Made by a program: the position numbers and the translations under genes | Shown here: piece by piece, positions 45,358-56,050 of the stretch | Layout: every line of letters starts with the position of its first letter | Position numbering within the stretch: the stretch's first letter is position 1 | Notes under the pieces: model-generated | Database searches by the model: none | What the model was told of the DNA's origin: nothing | Seen by the model: only the letters and a program-made list of their open reading frames with translations | NCBI RefSeq assembly: GCF_000208865.1 | Contig: NC_018396.1 | Location: 2,847,101 to 2,911,100, forward strand | Length of the DNA: 64,000 bases | Reading direction: 5' to 3' | Origin: Neospora caninum Liverpool | Lineage: Eukaryota > Apicomplexa > Conoidasida > Eucoccidiorida > Sarcocystidae

Positions 45358-45809
45358 ACAGATGGACATAATTAATCCTTGTACGGTTTGTACCTACTTG
45401 ACTCCTCAGTTTAAGTTAAGGAGTCCTTTGTTTACAGCTTGTACCGTTACATTCAGGAGCCACGTTGGAGCGCGTCGCGGCTCTGAGTCGCCACGAGGCT
45501 TTCCAACCGTTCGTCCCTGGACCGGCGTATTCCCTCTTCCGCGCCTTCAGCTCGACGAGCCCTCAGTTCCACAGCAAGACAGGAACCGGGTATGCGATGG
45601 TCACCGATTTTCTGTTGATGATCGACGAGCACAACTCGCTGGTTTCCGCGCGGATTGCGGGTCCGGCGTTCTCGAACTGGAAACGCTTCACTCCTCCCCG
45701 CAGGGAGATGCTGAAGGGTGTGCTGCAAAAGCTCCGCGAGAAGCCGGGACTGTCTCTGGGCCTGAAAGAAGTCGTCGACAAAGCGCTCGCGGGCGAAGAC
45801 GACGCGTGA

Positions 45810-46434
45810 ACGCGAAAAACAAACGAGAGATGCGGGTGCCTCGCGGCGCCCGAGCCCCGTTTCCCGCAATCCTTCCGGTGGAGTTGTCTTTCCCCAGGGG
45901 GCTGCCTAGCGAAAGTGAGACACACTGCTTGGAGAGAGAGTGTGTCTGTTCCCCCGCCCGCACGAGAGGTAGAGGGCTGGCGGCGCTGTCAGAGCACTCA
46001 ATCTTCCCAGGACACTTTGCATAGGAAAAGGCGATGCCGTTCCCAGAGTTGGTCTCCTCTCCTGGCACTTGTGGGGCCGTTGGACATTCCGCTGCACGCG
46101 GAGTTAACCACGCGGTGGACAAGCAGAGAAAGAGGGAGTAGCGGGAACCGCAAACCCGATTTGGGGAGTGTCTGTACACTAGATATACCACATGCACTCG
46201 CGCACCCCGTCCGATGCCACCTGGAGAACCAGAGAGTGCTTTTATTGAAACTTTGCTGAGCAGTGAGAAAACGAAGTGGGTATCGTCACGTTGTCGAGGG
46301 CGTGTTTGCTTAACAGTGTGCAAGCATGGAACCGAAGAGGCAAAGGCCTCGGTTGCTTATATCGCCCACAAGATGTAGCCACGTGATGACTGGAGAAACA
46401 ACGAAACACTCGTTCCCAATCTCTCTCTGTATAC

Positions 46435-46466
<32 letters not shown>

Positions 46467-47369
46467 GGAGTCGTGGCTGCGTGTAAGAGGAAATCGCATT
46501 CTCAAATCAAAAACACAGGGTGGATTGACACAGATACGGATAGGTGGAAGGGAAGTCTACATGGATGGGGGAGACACAAAGACGGATGTGGCGGAGAGCT
46601 AGAACGCCCGGAGATGTATGTAGAGGCGATAGAAGGGCACACTGGTCTGCCACAGTGAGAGGGATATGTCTATGTGAACGGATGGCGAGAGCAGATGGAA
46701 AGAGAGGCGGACGATTTCGAGTGTCGCCTACAAGGCAGCGCAGCTCCGCCCGTATACAGAAAACGGCTTTAGAGTGTCCACTCTTAAGAGATCAATGCAT
46801 CCCGGAAGGGAAGCCAGCTGACCGGGCAGAAGCGAGCAAATGCTCAACGCCATACCGGCGGTGGTTGTGGATCGATTTTGCCTCTCTTAGCGCTTCGTCC
46901 ACGAGACGCGCCAGGAGAGATCCGGAGAGTACAGACACCTTACAGCTCCGTAAGCGGCGTGTGCACCTATATTGGATGTCTACCTAGAACAACTATAAAG
47001 AGCGATCGTTATCCATGGACGTGCCGAAAAAACAGTGAAACCGACACAAAAGACACGCAAACACTGAAGAACAGCGGTTCTTTCGAACTCGTTCATTCCC
47101 ACCTTCTCTCCCATCCCGGAGTTCACCCCCCCTTCACCCTCTCTGTGCCCGTTTCTCTCTCTCTTCACTTCAAAGATTCCCAAGAGTGGCAGTTAGGGAG
47201 CGCCAGGGACTGTCGCACAGCTTTTCTCTCTCTTTTTCTGTTTTCACCACCGCGTTCGCTCCTCGACCACTCCCTCTCTGGCGTCTTTGCCCCGCTGTGA
47301 TCACTCGCTTTCGCGCTGTGTCACTACACCCCCCCTCCCCCCCCATCGGTCCCTTTTCTGCCTCGGCTC
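45810..47369. other. intergenic between tail-to-tail aminopeptidases
   Basis: Contains the 3' regions of both copies and no supported gene. A (TA)n tract followed by (GA)n lies at about 46433-46467, and a CT-rich stretch at about 47095-47350 precedes the stop of copy 2. Confidence 0.5.
46433..46467. repeat. compound (TA)n(GA)n microsatellite
   Basis: TA units run directly into GA units in the spacer between the two aminopeptidase genes. Confidence 0.85.
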
Positions 47370-50300
47370 TCACGCCGTCGTTTCCGCAGGCGCACCCGCG
47401 AGTGCCTTTTGCACGATCTCGAGTGTATCAGGCGATAGGCCTGGAGTGCGTGCTATTCTTCTCAGCTGCTTGAGCATCTCGCCCTGTCGCGTCTTGCCGT
47501 ATTTCTTCCACTGGAGGAACGCGCCCGCCCCGCGAGCTGCGATCTGCGGGTTGAACCGGTCCACTTCCAGAACAGAGTCGGCGAGGAGCGCGTACCCGGC
47601 CCCGTCCTTGTTGTGGAATTGCGGGTTGCGCGTGAAGGAGAAAATGAGCGCGCGGAGCCTATTCGGGTTCTTCGCGGTGAAGTCGGCATGCTTCTGCAGA
47701 GCCTTCACCGTCGCCGTCACGTTCGGCACGTCGGACAAGGCTTGCACCGCAAACCACTTGTCCAGCACCAGGGCGTCTCCTGCGCGGACGACACACAATC
47801 GCGCAAAAAGCGCAAAGGAACGAGAAAAACATGAAAAAGGGAAGAAAACGAGGTAAAGAACGACAAGGGCGCGAGCATGGGCGAGGAAAAGACGATATGC
47901 TTTCCAGTATCGGACGGGGGGCGGGGGGATAAACACCAGAGGATGGGAAGAAAGACGGAAAACGTGAGGTGAAAAGAGAAAACAGGACGGCAAAAACACG
48001 AAGCTCAAGATGTGTAGGGAAAAGACACACCAACACGAAGGAGAGAGAGGCGGCACTTGGAATCTTCGGCCCTCTTTTCTTCCGCATCTGCGCCAATGCG
48101 GCTTACCCTTTGCGTCGTTGTAGAACTGTTCGAGAGCAGCTGTACGCTCACGTCCCTCGATGTCGGAAAGAATGGAAAGAGCGGCGTATTTCTCCGTCAT
48201 GCCCTTAGCAGATTTGAAGTGCTTCATCGCAATCTCTGCCGCCTGCTTGTCTTTTTCGCCAGTCAAAAAGTAGAGGACAACGTTGCGCAAGCGACGTCTG
48301 AATGGAAAAGAAGCGACAAAAGAATATGTGCAAACCCACAAGGAAAAGACGAGACTCGTGTCTTTTACACACAGACGACAGACCGCAATCAAATGGGACT
48401 TCAACCCGCACCGTTTCAGCATCCTCTTTCGTCTCTCTTCTCTCTCTCCTGTCTCTCCTCCTCTGTTGAACTTTCGCTGTTATCTGCCATCGCTCCTCTC
48501 TTCTCCGTTCTCCCAAAAGAGTTTCCAACTGCGCAGCTTGCAAGGAGGCAGGCGCCGATCTCTCTCCTCGCTGTCTCCTCAGCCGCCTGCGTCTCTAATC
48601 AAGGGCGTCGCCGAAATAGACCTAAGATGATTGCGACTGGCTCTTCTTGTCCCTCTTCTTGCCTCCGTTCAAGAACGAGAAGGAGACGAAACACAGCGTG
48701 AGACTCGGCGCGGTGTATATACCTGGCCACTTCGGACTGGTCGCGGCTCTCTTGAGTTTCCGTTTCCGGAGCAGACAAGCTCGCATAGACGTTCAGGAGC
48801 TCGGTCTTCAAGAGTCGCCCGACCTCTCGGCGAACCGACTCCGTCGCCTCCTTCAGCGCTTCTGGATCAATCGGATCCATGTCTTGTGCGACGCCATCGC
48901 GATCTGGGAGACGCAGTGTGTACGCCTGACGAGAACGGAAACGGCGCAGGAACGAGGAATTCAAAAAGAAGACCATACGGTGAAAAGAAATCTGCTAATA
49001 AGGTCTCCTCCGCCTCTTGCTCTCTCTTGTCGATATCTGGCTTCTCTTTCTCCCTCTCTTGACCTCGTTTTTTCCCTCTCTCTCTTCTCTCTCTGTCTTT
49101 CTGGCATTTTCTTTGTCTTGCTTCCCCTCTCTCAACCTCTCTTTCTCTTCTTCCCCTCTCTGCCTCGCCTTGCCTGTGACTCGTACCTGGATCGACCTGT
49201 CTCTTCCTGTGTCCAGCAGAGTTTGCTTGAAGGCCTCGACGTAGGTCTGGGGCAGCGGCTCGAAGCTGACGTTCTCCCCTTGCGTTTCTCGCCACTGCTC
49301 TGCGCGCTGCTTCAGCAGGCGAGAGGCGAGCGTGTGCGCCGCTTGCCACTTGGAAAAGTCGTCCGAGTCGTGCGCCATGAGGAACGCGATCTCCTCGTCC
49401 GTCTGCCGGTGCACCACTTTGACTGGGGCCGAGAAATCCCGCAAGAAAGACAACACGCAGTCCTCCGAAACGGCGATCTCAAACGCCTGTTCAGCCTCCG
49501 TCAGCTCCAACACCTAAAGACAGACTCCGCGCACGCAGCAAAAGGCCACATGAAAGAGAGACAACGGACGCCAGAAAAAAGAAGAGAAAGAGATGTAGAG
49601 GAGACAGACATCAGGAAGATACGGAGAAACCACGGAAAGAAAGGGAGAGGAGGGAATGAACAAAGAAAGGCGACAACGCGCTTCTGCGTGCGCCGCATCC
49701 AAACACACCACGCGTTCTTTGCAGCCGCTCTCGGCCAAGTCCAGACACGAATCTCTGCAGACCAGTGCACCCATGCATCTCGTATTTGCACACTAGCCAC
49801 GGGGAAGGACACACAGTCGCTGTATGTTGCTCGGAGACTCAGAAACGTAAAACCACAGGCATGTGTGAATGTCGCCCCTCCCACATGGATATGCGTGCGC
49901 GATTGCCCTTCAACACGGATGTGCATGTAAAACATCAAGCACAAAAAACACCACACACAATGTTTACCTCCCTACATCGGCACATATATATATATATATA
50001 TATATATATTGTAAATGAACGCTCAGACACATATACGCATATCGCATATACATATATATACCATTGTGGCAGGTTTGAGGAGGTCGGTTTTGCTGTTTTT
50101 CCCAATGAGTCCGATTTTGATGGGAATGTGGAAAGGCTTCTTCTCCTTCTGTCCTGGCGTCGGCGGTGTGTGCTGCTTGAGGGTCAATTTGTACTTTTTC
50201 GTCTCGGGTTGAAACGCAGCTTCCACAACTTCCACTTCAGGCGTCCCAGCTTGCAAGTACCACCTTTCAAACTGGGTCAAATCTTTGTTGTTCGCGTCTG

Positions 50301-53300
50301 CCATGGCGGCGCGGAAGTCGTCGCAAGTCACCGCCTGGCCGTCGTGCCGTGAAAAGTACAAATCCATGCCTTTGCGGAAACCCGCCTCACCCAACAACGT
50401 GTGATACCTGTTGACATACACAGGAAGATAGCGATTCCGATGCAAAAAAAACATAGCAGACACTGGAAACGAAACTCTCATGCGTACACAACACAAATAA
50501 ATACATGTTCATGTGTGCACAAATACACATGCAACACTCCAACACATGCAGAGACACATGAATTTTCACATGCATTGTACATTGTACGTACACGAGGGGA
50601 AACAGTGTATGTGTGTTTTTTGGCAGCGCATGTGACAGGCTTTGCGAGAGTGGCTGGCCACAGGGACTTGCGGTATTTGACGCACATGCGAATCACTTCT
50701 GCACCCTTGTCGTAGACGGTCGCCGTATAAAAGTTGTCCATGGCGATGTACGTTTCCGGCCGAATGGGGTGCGCCATCGGGCCGCTGTCTTCCGCAAATT
50801 GCCTGCTGCGGAGAAAAATGACGTCTTCGATCCGCTTGACGGCAGCGGAGCACATGTCGGCGGTGAAAAGCTGGTCGCGGAACACGGTCAAGCCCTCCTT
50901 CAAAGTAAGCTGGAACCAGTCGCTGCACAGAAGAGAAAGAAAAGAAGCGCGGGGAGGGATCGATGCAACTTCCTCAACCGGAGGCAAGAGACAGCGGAAG
51001 TCGCAGAGAGAGAAAGAGAGGGAGGCGAGAAGCGGGAAAAGAGATAGGATAAAATGAAAGAAAAGAAGGGAGAAAGAGATGAAGAGAAAAAGGTCGATAA
51101 AGGAAGAGAGGACGAAACACAAAGAAGAAGGGACAGAGAGAGGAAGAGCACAAGTCCTTCGGGCGGGAAAGCGAGCGCGAGGAAGCGGCGGAAACAGAAA
51201 GTGACAAAGACGGAAACCGAAAGTGAAAACGTTAAAGCGCATGTGAAAAAGAGACTGAGAGGCGGGGTGAATCCCTTTTGGTTGCTCTTTGTACGTGAAA
51301 AATGGAACGGAGCGAAAAAACGAAGAAACGATTGGGTGCACCGACTCACCGGCACGTCACGCGATTGCCGGTCCAGTTGTGGAAGTACTCATGGCCGATG
51401 ACATTCAAAATGCGCTGGTACTCCGCATCTGCGAAAAATTGAAATCAACAAGGACATTCACGATGTATTATGTTTCTACGTATCCGTATACATCTATATG
51501 CATATATATACATCTATATGCATATATATATATATATATATACATATGCATGCCTTTATACATGTAGATATACACAGGTGCATATTTCGACGAGTATAGA
51601 GTCGATCAACTGCCAGTCGAACGGTGTGCATCTTCGTATGCCTCTGTATCTCTGCAAAAGGCCACATGCCGACCTCTCTGTGAATCGCGCAATCCGTCTC
51701 TCGACGGCGTTACAGATCTGGTGTCCACGAACAACACTGTGCAGACATCAGTGTTCACATGCATATCCCTCTTCATCCATATTTATAAAGAGAGAAAAAA
51801 CGTGGATATGTGCCTAGATTTTTGCGAGTTAGAAGATCGGGCCTTTGTGTACTTTTGACCTGTTGTGGTTGCGGGGTCGGCGAGGAGGAGCGCAGCGTTG
51901 AAAATGTTCAAGCCCTTGTTTTCCATGGCACCCATGTTGAAGTCTTTTGCACAAACCACGTTGAAAACGTCCAGATCGTATTCCCGACCAAAACGGTCCT
52001 CGTCCCACTTCATCGACTTCATCACGCTCTCCAGCGCCCAAGTCAGCTTGCTGCTGTCTTCAGGCTCCGAAAAAATCGACACTTGCACCTTTCTTCCACT
52101 CTGAACCGAAACCACAACGCAAGCAGTCAAAGAGAGACAGCGTACGAGACAGCGTACGTCTTTGAGAATTTTCCGGCCAACTGACACAATTCATGTGTAC
52201 CGGAAAGGCAAGACACGACTGATGCAAACCAACGCGTACAATAGGAATGTTTATGTGTGCATGTGCATTATGCACTCTTCCCTTGAGTGTTTTTTGAACG
52301 CAGACCCAGATATATGCATATATATATATATATATATATATATAGCTATGTACAGAGATGAGGGGTAGTGTCTATTTGAAACTAAGACGAGGCGTGTAAA
52401 ACAGGGAAACGTTTCAAGGGCTTAATCGTCATACAGTACATCGCTGAAACTGTCGCTCTAACAACTGCGGCATCTCTCGTGCAAGACGCACGCAAAATGG
52501 TACGCCCACGCATCTGTATATCCGTGCTTCTGTATATATATATATATATATATGTATATACATGTACATGTACGCGTGTATGTATGTGCGTGTACATACG
52601 TCTACAAACAGGCACACATCGGCATCTATACATTGTTACACAAATGTGTACCACTATGCACATGTGAGGCTGGATGGGTTCGACGGGGGTGAATCCATTT
52701 CCAGAGGGTTCGATTTTGGGTGCGAGGAACGCGGGAGATTTACCATGGTGGTGAAGGTGTCGCCGATGGACTTGAGGTCTCCCGCAACGAGAGCAAAGAG
52801 GTAGCACGGTTTGTGGAACGGGTCCTCGAAGACGGCAAAGTGTCGGCCTTCTTCGCCCTCGACTTTCCCCGACTGCACAAGATTTCCGTTGCTCAGCAGA
52901 ACAGGGCTCGTCTTCTCGTCAGCAGCCAAGCGAACCTGAGGAAAGAAGAGAAAAAACTCCCGCCATCGCCTCTCCTTGTCACGGCGCCACATGCACATGC
53001 TGACAAAGGAAGCGAAATCCTACGCGTCGTGAAGAAGCGTATCCGCAGGGGTGAAGAGGTCACATGGAGGCGGAAGTCACAGGAATGGAAAGGAGACCAA
53101 GGCAGGCAGCCCCGGCGCACGTAAATCGTCTCACATAGTTTTCACCCTTTTCCGTTTTCACCGAGTTGAGGGAAAGAAAAAACGCACACTTTTCGCATGG
53201 GCCTGAAAATCTCGGTTTCGTCCAGGAAAATCATCTGGAGACGTGCCTGCCACCTCTCTGCCGCTCTCTCTTCGGGGTCTTCAGTCTTTGGTTTTCCCGG

Positions 53301-54134
53301 TCTCCCAGACGAATGCCTCTTGAGGCCAACCACCTGTCCCTCTCTTCTGCCTGTTTTCTCTTCCTCTTCCTCTCTTCTTCGTCCTACCTTGAAGAGGGAC
53401 ATGACGTCCGGGCGATCGAGGAAGTAGGTGATACGGCGGAAGCCTTCAGCCTCGCACTGAGTGACGAGGAGAGCACCGGATTTGTACAGACCCATGAGCT
53501 GGAGGTTTTCCTTCGGGTTCACGTAGACGACGGTTTTGAGTTTGAATTTCTTCTCGGCGTCTTCAGGGAGGAGGTCCGCTGGAATCACCAGGCGGCCGTC
53601 CACGTCGAGAGAGTAGACCGCCTTTTGATTCGCCTTCTGTGTCTCCGCGGAACGCAGGGACAGCGCAGCGCCGTCCAGTTCGACAGACTCGAGATCGAGG
53701 TCCTCGCCATCGAGGACGAGATCAGTAGGAGGCGTTTGAGGACGACGATGAATCGTCAGGATGGATGTCACCTGCATCACAGAGAGAGTCGCGCAACCGG
53801 AAAGCCAGGAGTCACCGCCACGGATGATACACGAAGCAGGGGTGCACATTCACACATTTAGTGGCAGAGAGAATCTCTCGACCTGTACGGGAAAACAGAC
53901 GGGAGAAAACAGACGCTACCGTATCACACACACCACCTAGTTCTCTACACACTCTCTAAGAATATTTGTGTTGCACACCGAATTGAGGAAAACCTTCATA
54001 TCTAGCGTTTGCATCCTTCCACGCATGTACAGCTATGCATCTGGATGTACATACAGACGCTGGAACCGATTTGGAAGCACACGGGGGGATCGACATGCAC
54101 CTAAATTGAGACACAAAAACTCTTGGAATACACA

Positions 54135-54174
<40 letters not shown>

Positions 54175-56050
54175 TGTGTGCAGATCGCTGTCAAAATGCA
54201 AGTGTACACAAAGATGTCGACGGACCTGTAGACACCGCTGGATTTGGCGTGCATACCTTTGTTTTGTCCTCATAGAGATCGAAGTCGAGGTCCACGAAGT
54301 CGATGAAGAACTCGGGAGGCTTGTAGTCGAGGCGGTGTTTTTCGACAGGTTGCTTGGCGGGTTTCAGAACCATATGGTTTTGCTCCGCCTGTTTCTCCGT
54401 TTCCGTGGTGGTTGTGGATCCACTGACGCCCACAGGCGCAGCCTCGGCTGTCGCGGCCTTTCCCATTTTTGCGGAGTTTGCGGATTTGACTGGCGTGGCG
54501 GAGGCCGTCGCGAAAAAGGCGGAGGAGAAGAAAGGCACAGCGGGGGAGAGACAAGAGACAGTTCGAATAGCCTTGTCTAGCCAAGGAATGGGAAGGAGGG
54601 AGAGAGGCGACACCGACACAGAGAGGAAGGGCTGTGCGGGAACGGCGGCGGCCGGCCAGAAGGACTGAGCACCACAAGCAGAGGGATGTTTTCCAACTGC
54701 TGCGAGCTTCCTTTCCTCTTGGGCGAAGACCCCGTCTGGAATTTCTCTGCGTCCGAGTTCTCGCTGCTGCGCAGCCGAGCACAGGCCTTTCCCTCGGAGA
54801 GAGCGAGGAAGCGAAGATTTCAGGCAGAGACGGGGAGCGGAGGAAAGCATGCGTGTGGCGGAAGACGACGCTGGCGGCGAAGTCACGAACGGGGTAACGG
54901 CTGCAGCCAGAGGAAAAGAGTACGTCGCCAGCATACAGAACGCCACAGTCAAGAGCGCTGCGGTGGGGCGAGCGAAGAACGACATGCCCCCGGAAGCGCG
55001 ACAAGAAGTACGGACAGAAGAAAAGAGGGGAGGCGGAGAGGCGAAGGAGAACCGCGCCGGAACAGTCGACCGGCTCCGCGCGTCGAGAGTAGCGGACGGG
55101 AGTGTGGCGGGTAAGGACGAGTGGACACACGCGGAACGCGACGAAGCGGAAGCCCGCGACCCAGTTGAAAAAGGTCTCCGATAGGGGAGAGCAGAGAGAG
55201 GGGAAAAATGCGAAAAACCAGAAGGAATTGTCGGGAAGGAAAAAACGGAACGGAACCCGAAAGCCTCTGGAGTCGCCCGCGGCACAACCACGCCCCGGAC
55301 GGGTTTCACGAACTCGGCCGTGTTTGCTCCTAGGCAGACACCCACCTTCGTTTCCTGCTCGAGGTTCGGCTCTTGTCCGCAGAGGAAATGGACAGTTTTC
55401 GTCTCAGACGACGCCCAAGGCACGAGGAAAGAACCGAGCTGACACTCGTGTGACGACGTGTACATACACCCGACACCAGTGACACCACTTGCTACTGCTG
55501 CAGGTACGCGGGTCGTTTGCACGGAAGCATCAGGTGTTTTTTCACGGGATTTCCGCGGAAGAGAAAAGCGTGCAGTTGTATTGCCTGCCGGACAAGACGA
55601 ATCGCTGAACCGAGGAATTGAAGTAGTGGCGAACAGTCCGTGTGTTGTGTCACTTCGCGCTTCCTTGCCGCCACCCCGCTGTTTCCTGACACAGGAGGCG
55701 CTGCCTACCGTGGTGGGCAGTCTTGTACGGCCTCCCCCCTTCTCTGCAGCCCCCGCGGCTTCTTTTTTGAGCAGACAAGCAGCTCTGGTGCGGAGAAACA
55801 CCGGCCCTTCTCTCTTCCCGGATTTGTGCCCAGACCAAGAAAGTGGATCTTCGTTCTCTCTCGCTGCCTTTCCTTTGCATGTCTCATCATTAGACTCCAG
55901 GTGCCCCAGGAGACGACGACGCGACTGGACTCTAGAACGGACGAGGCGCAGACGCTGTGCGGTTCTCTCTTGCATTCTCTGATCTTTGCACACCGCAGCC
56001 GACCGCCACTTTATCACAGTTTTCGCTCTATTTCCTCTCAACACCGCCAT
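47370..56050 (-). CDS. PepN-type M1 aminopeptidase N, intact copy
   Basis: Zinc metallo-aminopeptidase that trims N-terminal residues from peptides. Eleven exons: 56050-54257, 53771-53388, 52935-52744, 52100-51860, 51428-51350, 50922-50686, 50407-50062, 49513-49187, 48925-48723, 48297-48107, 47779-47370. Phases agree throughout, giving 1467 residues. GAMEN is at 847-851, the zinc site HEYFH at 883-887 and the third ligand Glu906 exactly 18 residues later (LKEGLT). [13 protein letters not shown] and C-terminal helical PepN regions follow. Bacterial PepN is about 870 residues, so the N-terminus is extended. An in-frame ATG at 54985 opens [19 protein letters not shown], a good signal peptide or anchor, and would give 1112 residues; I cannot decide between starts. 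The intron positions match the broken copy on the other strand. In Toxoplasma, adjacent aminopeptidase N genes near FPPS are known, from memory. Confidence 0.93.
49984..50009. repeat. (TA)n microsatellite
   Basis: About 13 TA units in the intron between exons 7 and 8 of the intact aminopeptidase. Confidence 0.85.
51522..51542. repeat. (TA)n microsatellite
   Basis: About 10 TA units in the intron between exons 4 and 5 of the intact aminopeptidase. Confidence 0.8.
52318..52344. repeat. (TA)n microsatellite
   Basis: About 13 TA units in the intron between exons 3 and 4 of the intact aminopeptidase. Confidence 0.85.
52533..52553. repeat. (TA)n microsatellite
   Basis: About 10 TA units in the same intron as the tract at 52318. 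Confidence 0.8.
54138..54170. repeat. (TA)n microsatellite
   Basis: About 16 TA units in the first intron of the intact aminopeptidase. Confidence 0.85.

Larger units (their letters stand above)
44483..45464. other. mosaic mitochondrial DNA insertion (NUMT) in a coding exon
   Basis: AT-rich, about 980 bases, sitting between codons for APDT and LERV of aminopeptidase copy 1. On the plus strand, 45219-45311 encodes cytochrome b residues including [17 protein letters not shown]. On the minus strand, about 45125-45017 encodes an earlier cob part including [18 protein letters not shown]. At 44861-44823 (minus), GGYGNFFVPIYIG resembles cox1. Other parts look non-coding, perhaps rRNA fragments. A 33-base sequence at 44480-44512 recurs in direct orientation at 45383-45415, near both ends. 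The left edge overlaps the exon by an ACG microhomology, and CACG occurs at both edges. The paralogous exon in copy 2 (47779-47370) is continuous at this point, so the insertion is not an ancestral intron. Confidence 0.88.
37306..45809 (+). pseudogene. PepN-type M1 aminopeptidase N, degraded copy
   Basis: Homologous along its length to the intact copy at 47370-56050. Exons by homology: up to 37661, then 38403-38824, 39196-39378, 39700-39939, 40363-40441, 40902-41138, 41493-41838, 42426-42788, 43130-43332, 43833-44023, and 44421-45809 interrupted by mitochondrial [22 protein letters not shown] and [12 protein letters not shown] are still readable. Lesions: one base missing near 38612, where the frame hits TGA before GKLTVAKHLLP; one base missing near 39907-39910 (exon 240 nt against 241); the splice donor at 41139 reads CTAAGT instead of GTAAGT, exposing TAA; the N-terminal exon frame, which includes a hydrophobic segment (GLFGWVGLSVLLACFI), is closed upstream at 37314 and contains no ATG; and an insertion at 44483-45464. 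Other exons keep frame and length. Multiple independent breaks favour a recent pseudogene; assembly error is the main alternative. Confidence 0.8.

Noticed and set aside
44483..45464. Treating the last interruption of aminopeptidase copy 1 as an ordinary ancestral intron
   Set aside because: The paralogue has no intron there, and the interior encodes cob and cox1-like pieces rather than usual intron sequence; function as a new intron is kept only as a hypothesis.
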